Below are positions 22,271-34,400 of a stretch of 64,000 bases of DNA, piece after piece. The position numbers and the translations under genes are program-made. The notes under the pieces are model-generated. The model did not search any database. It had not been told where the DNA came from and was given only the letters and a program-made list of their open reading frames with translations. Source of the DNA: Tritrichomonas musculus (Eukaryota > Parabasalia > Tritrichomonadida > Tritrichomonadidae); the NCBI GenBank assembly GCA_039105265.1, contig JAPFFF010000001.1:5642001-5706000 (forward strand), in the 5' to 3' direction. The stretch's first letter is position 1, and every line of letters starts with the position of its first letter.

Positions 22271-22933
22271 TTGCATTCTTTGGTTATTACCGTGAAAGCC
22301 AATGGGTTCTACATAAAGAATTTATCCACAAACAAGTTGTCGAATATTATAAAACTATACTCTTTTAATGTGCCGATCGTGGTTCTCTCCTACAAACGAA
22401 ACATCGATAACTTATTGTTACAACACAGGACTTTCGAAAAGGAATTAATAAATGGAACCAATAAGTTTGCCATCGATAACCTAATTACTTATCTTACGAA
22501 TGGGTCCAAGTATTTTACACCAAAAATATATAAAGAAAATTATAATTTACCCGAACATGCTGGATTAGTGGATTCCCCTATTATTCGATTACGATACCCC
22601 ATTAAAAAGAATACGTACCAGATTACGACAAGGAACATCCCAATCGTTCTAAAACAAATAGATTTCCAAATAGAATTCCCGACAGAATCCGTTATCGAAA
22701 GCAAACGAAAGTATAAGGAGCAACAGGAGGAATCAAAATTTATAGAGGAAAACAGAAAATTAATAAGTACTGTTTTGGAGGAGAACAAGTTATTACAAGA
22801 AGAGTTGTCCAAGAAGAAGGCTAATATCGTGGATTCTAAAATTAAGGAATTAATGGAAAAGAACCAGAAGATCATGGATGCGAATGCTCAAAGATTAGAG
22901 GAATACAAAAAAAAAAAATATGGAAAAATATAA
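22271..22933 (+). CDS. Unidentified protein of the island with C-terminal coiled coil (220 residues)
   Basis: The first 140 residues look globular. The last 75 are strongly charged and heptad-like (KYKEQQEESKFIEENRKLIS through EEYKKKKYGKI), a probable coiled coil. No signal peptide or membrane helix. It lies close behind the preceding frame on the same strand. I do not recognise the family. Confidence 0.35.
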   Translation: MHSLVITVKANGFYIKNLSTNKLSNIIKLYSFNVPIVVLSYKRNIDNLLLQHRTFEKELINGTNKFAIDNLITYLTNGSKYFTPKIYKENYNLPEHAGLVDSPIIRLRYPIKKNTYQITTRNIPIVLKQIDFQIEFPTESVIESKRKYKEQQEESKFIEENRKLISTVLEENKLLQEELSKKKANIVDSKIKELMEKNQKIMDANAQRLEEYKKKKYGKI

Positions 22934-23368
22934 CGAACAACAAGAATTTGTTAAATTAAAGAACCATATTATTAAAAGTTTTGAAATTCCGTTTTCGAAT
23001 ATTAACAAACTGATCGAATTACGAGACAGGCAACATTTATTCGTATTCGCGGTTCGGTTTATAGAAACCAAGTAAGGAGAGAACATATTAATAGCAACAT
23101 CTCGAGAAGCAACCATAACAACAGATACACATTTGGATATATATTGGGGGTTAAGAGTTTGTACAATTATATGGTCGAGAATAAGTCTATATATAAGGAA
23201 TTAGGTATTGGAATTATCGGTTCTTCTCTAGGTTGATTTATATTGGAAATCTCGAAGGAAGGTCTGTATTAATATAAGTCTCGAAATAAATGTGCGAATA
23301 TCGTTATATGTTCTTATATTAAAACCCACGACGAAATAGATATAGCGAAAAATCCAACGAATCCATAT

Positions 23369-23986
23369 TTGGAAAACCCAATCGATGTATATAAGGCTAT
23401 CCAGCAAACAAATTGGAGAGACGTTCTAATACTAGAATCCAATAATGTATTAACATTTAGACCGATTGATGGAAAGCCAAAAATAATAGACGATTTGGTA
23501 AAGCCTGGGGATATTGTGGAAATATTAAATATATACCAGTTTCGTAAAGGATATAACTTAGAGATAAAAATAGATGGCGATATTAAAACTGCCAAATCTA
23601 ATAAGTTTCTGGATGCAATTATAAAGGATAAGCTACAGGAAGATATTAAGAGCAAATTTAAAGTTGTTGCTGGGACTGTAAAATTACATCCAGTATCGAG
23701 ACGCAAGATGGTATCGTTTATATTCTTTAATATTGAAATGAATAAGAATACAACACAACCAACTCTAGAAAAGTTGTATACTACAGATGATTTTGCAGTA
23801 CTTAAACGAGCTATTTCTGAGTTAACTAATAAACAAGACTATAAGACACTTAACACTCGTTTGAGTCGTAATCCAAATGCTAGTAAGTTCGATATTAGAA
23901 CACTTAATGAAGATATACCACAAGAGACAAAGCGATTTACCAAACGTAATGGCAAACTCTGCAATGTATCAAGAACAGCTCCATGA
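23369..23986 (+). CDS. Unidentified protein of the island (205 residues)
   Basis: Soluble and rich in Lys and Asp; begins MENPIDVYKAIQQTNWRDVL. The segment around KPGDIVEILNIYQFRKGYNL could be a small beta domain. The C-terminal part is basic. No family recognised. Same strand and composition as the other island frames. Confidence 0.35.
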   Translation: MENPIDVYKAIQQTNWRDVLILESNNVLTFRPIDGKPKIIDDLVKPGDIVEILNIYQFRKGYNLEIKIDGDIKTAKSNKFLDAIIKDKLQEDIKSKFKVVAGTVKLHPVSRRKMVSFIFFNIEMNKNTTQPTLEKLYTTDDFAVLKRAISELTNKQDYKTLNTRLSRNPNASKFDIRTLNEDIPQETKRFTKRNGKLCNVSRTAP

Positions 23987-24329
23987 AAGAGTAATGAACC
24001 AGAAGAGAGTGAAACATATACATTTAAATCCAGATATTACGATCCAAACACCAAATCGTTTGGATATGTTACTAGAATACGATCCAAGTACTATTAAATG
24101 ATAAAGCTAATTCACAGATCACATATCATACACATACGTTATATTTTTGGATAAAAGTAGCCAATACCGAAACTAGTAAATATCATTAACGACATCAATG
24201 TTAACGAATCCATTAACGACTATATAAGCGAACACATTTACGACAACATAAACCAATACTAACTTTAACCACTTTTAACGAGTTTCTTATGCGAATCCAA
24301 TACTGGGGAATACAGTTTCGGTAAATCAT

Positions 24330-27300
24330 AAAAATAATTTATATAAATAAAAATAATTTATATAAATATATAAACAATTTATATAAATATATAAACAATT
24401 TATATAAATATATAAACAATTTATATAAATATATAAACAATTTATATAAATATATAAACAATTTATATAAATATATAAACAATTTATATAAATATATAAA
24501 CAATTTATATAAATATATAAACAATTTATATAAATATATAAACAATTTATATAAATATATAAACAATTTATATAAATATATAAACAATTTATATAAATAT
24601 ATAAACAATTTATATAAATATATAAACAATTTATATAAATATATAAACAATTTATATAAATATATAAACAATTTATATAAATATATAAACAATTTATATA
24701 AATATATAAACAATTTATATAAATATATAAACAATTTATATAAATATATAAACAATTTATATAAATATATAAACAATTTATATAAATATATAAACAATTT
24801 ATATAAATATATAAACAATTTATATAAATATATAAACAATTTATATAAATATATAAACAATTTATATAAATATATAAACAATTTATATAAATATATAAAC
24901 AATTTATATAAATATATAAACAATTTATATAAATATATAAACAATTTATATAAATATATAAACAATTTATATAAATAAAAATAATTTATATAAATAAAAA
25001 TAAATTTATATAAATAAAAATAAATTTATATAAATAAAAATAAATTTATATAAATAAAAATAAATTTATATAAATAAAAATAATTTTTATAAATAAAAAT
25101 AATTTATATAAATAAAAATAATTTATATAAATAAAAATAATTTATATAAATAAAAATAATTTATATAAATAAAAATAATTTATATAAATAAAAATAATTT
25201 ATATAAATAAAACTAAATTTATATAAATAAAAATAATTAATATAAATAAAAATAATTTATATAAATAAAAATAATTTATATAAATAAAAATAATTTATAT
25301 AAATAAAAATAATTTATATAAATAAAAATAATTTATATAAATAAAAATAATTTATATAAATAAAAATAATTTATATAAATAAAAATAATTTATATAAATA
25401 AAAATAATTTATATAAATAAAAATAATTTATATAAATAAAAATAATTTATATAAATAAAAATAATTTATATAAATAAAAATAATTTATATAAATAAAAAT
25501 AATTTATATAAATAAAAATAATTTATATAAATAAAAATAATTTATATAAATAAAAATAAATTTATATAAATAAAAATAATTAATATAAATAAAAATAATT
25601 TATATAAATAAAAATAATTTATATAAATAAAAATAATTTATATAAATAAAAATAATTTATATAAATAAAAATAAATTTTTATAAATAAAAATAAATTTTT
25701 ACAAATAAAAATAAATTTTTATAAATAAAAATAAATTTTTATAAATAAAAATAAATTTTTATAAATAAAAATAAATTTATATAAATAAAAATAAATTTAT
25801 ATAAATAAAAATAAATTTATATAAATAAAAATAATTTATATAAATAAAAATAATTTATATAAATAAAAATAAATTTTTATAAATAAAAATAAATTTATAT
25901 AAATAAAAATAAATTTATATAAATAAAAATAAATTTTTATAAATAAAAATAAATTTATATAAATAAAAATAAATTTATATAAATAAAAATAATTTATATA
26001 AATAAAAATAATTTATATAAATAAAAATAAATTTTTATAAATAAAAATAAATTTTTATAAATAAAAATAAATTTTTATAAATAAAAATAAATTTATATAA
26101 ATAAAAATAAATTTATATAAATAAAAATAATTTATATAAATAAAAATAATTTATATAAATAAAAATAAATTTTTATAAATAAAAATAAATTTTTATAAAT
26201 AAAAATAAATTTTTATAAATAAAAATAATTAATATAAATAAAAATAATTTATATAAATAAAAATAATTTATATAAATAAAAATAATTTATATAAATAAAA
26301 ATAATTTATATAAATAAAAATAAATTTTTATAAATAAAAATAAATTTTTACAAATAAAAATAAATTTTTACAAATAAAAATAAATTTTTATAAATAAAAA
26401 TAAATTTTTATAAATAAAAATAAATTTATATAAATAAAAATAAATTTATATAAATAAAAATAAATTTATATAAATAAAAATAATTTATATAAATAAAAAT
26501 AATTTATATAAATAAAAATAAATTTTTATAAATAAAAATAAATTTTTATAAATAAAAATAAATTTTTATAAATAAAAATAAATTTTTATAAATAAAAATA
26601 AATTTATATAAATAAAAATAAATTTATATAAATAAAAATAATTTATATAAATAAAAATAATTTATATAAATAAAAATAAATTTTTATAAATAAAAATAAA
26701 TTTTTATAAATAAAAATAAATTTATATAAATAAAAATAAATTTATATAAATAAAAATAAATTTATATAAATAAAGATAAATTTATATAAATAAAAATAAT
26801 TTATATAAATAAAAATAATTTATATAAATAAAAATAATTTATATAAATAAAAATAATTAATATTTATAAAAATAATTTATATAAATAAAAATAATTTATA
26901 TAAATAAAAATAATTTATATAAATAAAAATAATTTATATAAATAAAAATAATTTATATAAATAAAAATAATTTATATAAATAAAAATAATTTATATAAAT
27001 AAAAATTATTAATATTTATAAAAATAATAAATATTTATAAAAATAATTTATATAAATAAAAATAAATTTTTATAAATAAAAATAATTTATATAAATAAAA
27101 ATAAATTTTTATAAATAAAAATAATTTATATAAATAAAAATAATTTATATAAATATAAATAATTTGTATAAATAAAAATAAATTTTTATAAATAAAAATA
27201 ATTAATATTTATAGAAATAATTTATATAAATAAAAATAATTTATATAAATAAAAATAATTTATATAAATAAAAATAATTTATATAAATATAAATAATTTG

Positions 27301-27880
27301 TATAAATAAAAATAAATTTTTATAAATAAAAATAATTATTATTTATAAAAATAATTTATATAAATAAAAATATTTATATAGATAAAAATAAATTTATATA
27401 AATAAAAATAAATTTTTATAAATAAAAATCATTTATTTAAATAAAAATATTTTTATATAAATAAAAATAATTAATATAAATAAAAATAATTTATATAAAT
27501 AAAAATATTTATATAGATAAAAATAAATTTATATAAATAAAAATAAATTTTTATAAATAAAAATCATTTATTTAAATAAAAATATTTTTATATAAACAAA
27601 AATAATTTATATAAATAAAAATAATTTATATAAATAAAAATATTTATATAGATAAAAATAAATTTATATATAAATAAAAATAAATTTATATAAATAAAAA
27701 TAATTTCTATGAATAAAAATAATTTTTATAAATAAAAATAATTTTTATAAATAAAAATTATTTATATGAAAAATTTATATAAATATATAATTAATTTATA
27801 TAAACAAAAATAATTTATATATATAAAAATAATTATTTATGTTATATAAATAAAAAAATTATATATATTAAAATAATTTA
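24330..27880. repeat. 3.5 kb AT-only minisatellite
   Basis: A tandem array of short near-pure A/T units. From about 24361 to 24975 the unit is 21 bases (ATAAACAATTTATATAAAT plus AT), about 28 nearly perfect copies. The rest is mostly a 19-base unit (AAAAATAATTTATATAAAT) and 20-base variants ending ATTTATATAAAT or ATTTTTATAAAT. Variants recur in blocks, for example around 25660-25850 and again 26310-26480, so larger segments have been duplicated as well. The right end (after about 26850) is more degenerate. Because the 21-base unit is a multiple of three, it gives a false 208-codon frame on the minus strand. Confidence 0.97.
24361..24975. repeat. 21-bp homogeneous sub-block of the minisatellite
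   Basis: About 28 almost identical 21-base units, distinguished from the rest of the array by a single C per unit (AAACAATTT). Uniformity this high means very recent expansion or ongoing homogenisation. Confidence 0.95.
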
Positions 27881-27908
27881 TAAAAAATTAAAATATACTA
27901 AAAAATAT

Positions 27909-28215
27909 ACCTTTTTATAAAAAAAATTTTTTTTGCATTAAAGTATACTTTTTAGCGATAATGTCTACTTTTTCATAAAAAAAGAACTTTTTCACTTAAA
28001 CAAATGAATCTATATATCTTAAAAATAAAATGTTAAACATAATTTATAACAACTAAAATATATTATATGCTTGCCTAGAATCATATAACATTGGTTTTAA
28101 ATAATAATTCTAATTGCTTTTGCGTTTTGGTGAAAAAGTTCTTTTTTATGAAAAAGAGATCATTATCGCTAAAAAGTATACTTTATCGCAAAAAAATTTC
28201 TTTTTATAAAAAGGT
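27909..28215. repeat. Foldback element with ~87-base inverted arms
   Basis: The left arm 27909-27995 and right arm 28130-28215 are imperfect inverted repeats (roughly 85-90% by eye), with core AAAGTATACTTTTTAGCGAT, around a 134-base centre. There is no coding content. It lies between the minisatellite and the surface-protein gene. It is either a non-autonomous transposon of foldback type or a structural element. Clear target duplications were not found. Confidence 0.65.
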
Positions 28216-28422
28216 CTAATAGAAATAAATTGATTTAAATAATTTAAACAAATAATTTAAACAAATAATTAAAATAAATAATTAAAATTAAAATTAAAAA
28301 ATTTTTTTTAAAATAATTAATTATATAAATAATTATTTATTATAACTAAAAAAAGAAAAAAAAAATATGATAGATCAAAAATAGTTCACAAGTTAAGAAG
28401 TCAAGAGAGAAGAGTTAAAAAT

Positions 28423-31400
28423 ATGTTATTAATTTTAGAAATTTTTTTGTTATTCTCATTCTCTTTATCAAATGAAGAAGAACCATTAAGTTGTACTGCT
28501 GGTGAAGGAAACTGTTTAGAATGTGGTACAGAACAAGATACAGACAAATGCGTCAAGTGTGATCCAAACTACGATCCAACATCCGGAAAATGCGTCAAAT
28601 GCGCTGATGACACAGAATCTGATGGAACAGCAGCTTGCACACCAGTTCAGCAAGGATGCACAGTTGGTGAAGGAAACTGTTTAGAATGTGGTACAGAACC
28701 AGATACAGACAAATGCGTCAAGTGTGATCCAAACTACGATCCAACATCCGGAAAATGCGTCAAATGCGCTGATGACACAGAATCTGATGGAACAGCAGCT
28801 TGCACACCAGTTCAGCAAGGATGCACAGTTGGTGAAGGAAACTGTTTAGAATGTGGTACAGAACAAGATACAGACAAATGCGTCAAGTGTGATCCAAACT
28901 ACGATCCAACATCCGGAAAATGCGTCAAATGCGCTGATGACACAGAATCCGATGGAACAGCAGCTTGCACACCAGTTCAACAAGGATGCACAGTTGGTGA
29001 AGGAAACTGTTTAGAATGTGGTACAGAACAAGATACAGACAAATGCGTCAAGTGTGATCCAAACTACGATCCAACATCCGGAAAATGCGTCAAATGCGCT
29101 GATGACACAGAATCTGATGGAACAGCAGCTTGCACACCAGTTCAGCAAGGATGCACAGTTGGTGAAGGAAACTGTTTAGAATGTGGTACAGAACAAGATA
29201 CAGACAAATGCGTCAAGTGTGATCCAAACTACGATCCAACATCCGGAAAATGCGTCAAATGCGCTGATGACACAGAATCCGATGGAACAGCAGCTTGCAC
29301 ACCAGTTCAGCAAGGATGCACAGTTGGTGAAGGAAACTGTTTAGAATGTGGTACAGAACAAGATACAGACAAATGCGTCAAGTGTGATCCAAACTACGAT
29401 CCAACATCCGGAAAATGCGTCAAATGCGCTGATGGCACAGAATCTGATGGAACAGCAGCTTGCACACCAGTTCAGCAAGGATGCACAGTTGGTGAAGGAA
29501 ACTGTTTAGAATGTGGTACAGAACAAGATACAGACAAATGCGTCAAGTGTGATCCAAACTACGATCCAACATCCGGAAAATGCGTCAAATGCGCTGATGA
29601 CACAGAATCCGATGGAACAGCAGCTTGCACACCAGTTCAGCAAGGATGCACAGTTGGTGAAGGAAACTGTTTAGAATGTGGTACAGAACCAGATACAGAC
29701 AAATGCGTCAAGTGTGATCCAAACTACGATCCAACATCCGGAAAATGCGTCAAATGCGCTGATGACACAGAATCTGATGGAACAGCAGCTTGCACACCAG
29801 TTCAGCAAGGATGCACAGTTGGTGAAGGAAACTGTTTAGAATGTGGTACAGAACCAGATACAGACAAATGCGTCAAGTGTGATCCAAACTACGATCCAAC
29901 ATCCGGAAAATGCGTCAAATGCGCTGATGACACAGAATCTGATGGAACAGCAGCTTGCACACCAGTTCAGCAAGGATGCACAGTTGGTGAAGGAAACTGT
30001 TTAGAATGTGGTACAGAACAAGATACAGACAAATGCGTCAAGTGTGATCCAAACTACGATCCAACATCCGGAAAATGCGTCAAATGCGCTGATGACACAG
30101 AATCTGATGGAACAGCAGCTTGCACACCAGTTCAGCAAGGATGCACAGTTGGTGAAGGAAACTGTTTAGAATGTGGTACAGAACCAGATACAGACAAATG
30201 CGTCAAGTGTGATCCAAACTACGATCCAACATCCGGAAAATGCGTCAAATGCGCTGATGACACAGAATCTGATGGAACAGCAGCTTGCACACCAGTTCAG
30301 CAAGGATGCACAGTTGGTGAAGGAAACTGTTTAGAATGTGGTACAGAACAAGATACAGACAAATGCGTCAAGTGTGATCCAAACTACGATCCAACATCCG
30401 GAAAATGCGTCAAATGCGCTGATGACACAGAATCCGATGGAACAGCAGCTTGCACACCAGTTCAACAAGGATGCACAGTTGGTGAAGGAAACTGTTTAGA
30501 ATGTGGTACAGAACAAGATACAGACAAATGCGTCAAGTGTGATCCAAACTACGATCCAACATCCGGAAAATGCGTCAAATGCGCTGATGACACAGAATCT
30601 GATGGAACAGCAGCTTGCACACCAGTTCAGCAAGGATGCACAGTTGGTGAAGGAAACTGTTTAGAATGTGGTACAGAACAAGATACAGACAAATGCGTCA
30701 AGTGTGATCCAAACTACGATCCAACATCCGGAAAATGCGTCAAATGCGCTGATGACACAGAATCCGATGGAACAGCAGCTTGCACACCAGTTCAGCAAGG
30801 ATGCACAGTTGGTGAAGGAAACTGTTTAGAATGTGGTACAGAACAAGATACAGACAAATGCGTCAAGTGTGATCCAAACTACGATCCAACATCCGGAAAA
30901 TGCGTCAAATGCGCTGATGGCACAGAATCTGATGGAACAGCAGCTTGCACACCAGTTCAGCAAGGATGCACAGTTGGTGAAGGAAACTGTTTAGAATGTG
31001 GTACAGAACAAGATACAGACAAATGCGTCAAGTGTGATCCAAACTACGATCCAACATCCGGAAAATGCGTCAAATGCGCTGATGACACAGAATCCGATGG
31101 AACAGCAGCTTGCACACCAGTTCAGCAAGGATGCACAGTTGGTGAAGGAAACTGTTTAGAATGTGGTACAGAACCAGATACAGACAAATGCGTCAAGTGT
31201 GATCCAAACTACGATCCAACATCCGGAAAATGCGTCAAATGCGCTGATGACACAGAATCTGATGGAACAGCAGCTTGCACACCAGTTCAGCAAGGATGCA
31301 CAGTTGGTGAAGGAAACTGTTTAGAATGTGGTACAGAACCAGATACAGACAAATGCGTCAAGTGTGATCCAAACTACGATCCAACATCCGGAAAATGCGT

Positions 31401-34400
31401 CAAATGCGCTGATGACACAGAATCTGATGGAACAGCAGCTTGCACACCAGTTCAGCAAGGATGCACAGTTGGTGAAGGAAACTGTTTAGAATGTGGTACA
31501 GAACAAGATACAGACAAATGCGTCAAGTGTGATCCAAACTACGATCCAACATCCGGAAAATGCGTCAAATGCGCTGATGACACAGAATCCGATGGAACAG
31601 CAGCTTGCACACCAGTTCAGCAAGGATGCACAGTTGGTGAAGGAAACTGTTTAGAATGTGGTACAGAACAAGATACAGACAAATGCGTCAAGTGTGATCC
31701 AAACTACGATCCAACATCCGGAAAATGCGTCAAATGCGCTGATGACACAGAATCTGATGGAACAGCAGCTTGCACACCAGTTCAGCAAGGATGCACAGTT
31801 GGTGAAGGAAACTGTTTAGAATGTGGTACAGAACCAGATACAGACAAATGCGTCAAGTGTGATCCAAACTACGATCCAACATCCGGAAAATGCGTCAAAT
31901 GCGCTGATGACACAGAATCTGATGGAACAGCAGCTTGCACACCAGTTCAGCAAGGATGCACAGTTGGTGAAGGAAACTGTTTAGAATGTGGTACAGAACC
32001 AGATACAGACAAATGCGTCAAGTGTGATCCAAACTACGATCCAACATCCGGAAAATGCGTCAAATGCGCTGATGGCACAGAATCTGATGGAACAGCAGCT
32101 TGCACACCAGTTCAGCAAGGATGCACAGTTGGTGAAGGAAACTGTTTAGAATGTGGTACAGAACCAGATACAGACAAATGCGTCAAGTGTGATCCAAACT
32201 ACGATCCAACATCCGGAAAATGCGTCAAATGCGCTGATGACACAGAATCTGATGGAACAGCAGCTTGCACACCAGTTCAGCAAGGATGCACAGTTGGTGA
32301 AGGAAACTGTTTAGAATGTGGTACAGAACCAGATACAGACAAATGCGTCAAGTGTGATCCAAACTACGATCCAACATCCGGAAAATGCGTCAAATGCGCT
32401 GATGACACAGAATCTGATGGAACAGCAGCTTGCACACCAGTTCAGCAAGGATGCACAGTTGGTGAAGGAAACTGTTTAGAATGTGGTACAGAACCAGATA
32501 CAGACAAATGCGTCAAGTGTGATCCAAACTACGATCCAACATCCGGAAAATGCGTCAAATGCGCTGATGGCACAGAATCCGATGGAACAGCAGCTTGCAC
32601 ACCAGTTCAACAAGGATGCACAGTTGGTGAAGGAAACTGTTTAGAATGTGGTACAGAACCAGATACAGACAAATGCGTCAAGTGTGATCCAAACTACGAT
32701 CCAACATCCGGAAAATGCGTCAAATGCGCTGATGACACAGAATCTGATGGAACAGCAGCTTGCACACCAGTTCAGCAAGGATGCACAGTTGGTGAAGGAA
32801 ACTGTTTAGAATGTGGTACAGAACAAGATACAGACAAATGCGTCAAGTGTGATCCAAACTACGATCCAACATCCGGAAAATGCGTCAAATGCGCTGATGA
32901 CACAGAATCTGATGGAACAGCAGCTTGCACACCAGTTCAGCAAGGATGCACAGTTGGTGAAGGAAACTGTTTAGAATGTGGTACAGAACAAGATACAGAC
33001 AAATGCGTCAAGTGTGATCCAAACTACGATCCAACATCCGGAAAATGCGTCAAATGCGCTGATGACACAGAATCTGATGGAACAGCAGCTTGCACACCAG
33101 TTCAGCAAGGATGCACAGTTGGTGAAGGAAACTGTTTAGAATGTGGTACAGAACAAGATACAGACAAATGCGTCAAGTGTGATCCAAACTACGATCCAAC
33201 ATCCGGAAAATGCGTCAAATGCGCTGATGACACAGAATCCGATGGAACAGCAGCTTGCACACCAGTTCAACAAGGATGCACAGTTGGTGAAGGAAACTGT
33301 TTAGAATGTGGTACAGAACCAGATACAGACAAATGCGTCAAGTGTGATCCAAACTACGATCCAACATCCGGAAAATGCGTCAAATGCGCTGATGGCACAG
33401 AATCTGATGGAACAGCAGCTTGCACACCAGTTCAGCAAGGATGCACAGTTGGTGAAGGAAACTGTTTAGAATGTGGTACAGAACCAGATACAGACAAATG
33501 CGTCAAGTGTGATCCAAACTACGATCCAACATCCGGAAAATGCGTCAAATGCGCTGATGGCACAGAATCTGATGGAACAGCAGCTTGCACACCAGTTCAG
33601 CAAGGATGCACAGTTGGTGAAGGAAACTGTTTAGAATGTGGTACAGAACAAGATACAGACAAATGCGTCAAGTGTGATCCAAACTACGATCCAACATCCG
33701 GAAAATGCGTCAAATGCGCTGATGACACAGAATCTGATGGAACAGCAGCTTGCACACCAGTTCAGCAAGGATGCACAGTTGGTGAAGGAAACTGTTTAGA
33801 ATGTGGTACAGAACCAGATACAGACAAATGCGTCAAGTGTGATCCAAACTACGATCCAACATCCGGAAAATGCGTCAAATGCGCTGATGACACAGAATCC
33901 GATGGAACAGCAGCTTGCACACCAGTTCAGCAAGGATGCACAGTTGGTGAAGGAAACTGTTTAGAATGTGGTACAGAACCAGATACAGACAAATGCGTCA
34001 AGTGTGATCCAAACTACGATCCAACATCCGGAAAATGCGTCAAATGCGCTGATGACACAGAATCTGATGGAACAGCAGCTTGCACACCAGTTCAGCAAGG
34101 ATGCACAGTTGGTGAAGGAAACTGTTTAGAATGTGGTACAGAACCAGATACAGACAAATGCGTCAAGTGTGATCCAAACTACGATCCAACATCCGGAAAA
34201 TGCGTCAAATGCGCTGATGGCACAGAATCTGATGGAACAGCAGCTTGCACACCAGTTCAGCAAGGATGCACAGTTGGTGAAGGAAACTGTTTAGAATGTG
34301 GTACAGAACCAGATACAGACAAATGCGTCAAGTGTGATCCAAACTACGATCCAACATCCGGAAAATGCGTCAAATGCGCTGATGACACAGAATCTGATGG

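Larger units (their letters stand above)
20031..24310 (+). mobile_element. Island of unrecognised reading frames, possible Polinton/virus-like or other mobile remnant
   Basis: This 4.3 kb block differs from its surroundings: all frames are on the plus strand, closely packed, less AT-rich, with a different codon flavour. Its main parts are frames at 21131-22261, 22271-22933 and 23369-23986, plus shorter pieces between 20040 and 20640. I cannot match any part to a named family by eye. The compact same-strand layout in a trichomonad suggests a remnant of a Maverick/Polinton-like or other virus-like element. It looks broken, with several breaks. I do not see integrase, polymerase or packaging ATPase signatures, nor clear terminal repeats. 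The minisatellite starts at its right end and the mariner sits at its left. Confidence 0.35.

Noticed and set aside
24310-24330. Telomere or centromere at the minisatellite
   Set aside because: Unit sequence is not a telomere repeat, genes continue on both sides, and nothing else supports a centromere.
24339-24965. A 208-codon minus-strand frame repeating LFIYLYK
   Set aside because: It is the 21-base minisatellite read in a multiple-of-three period; pure A/T sequence with no other coding sign.
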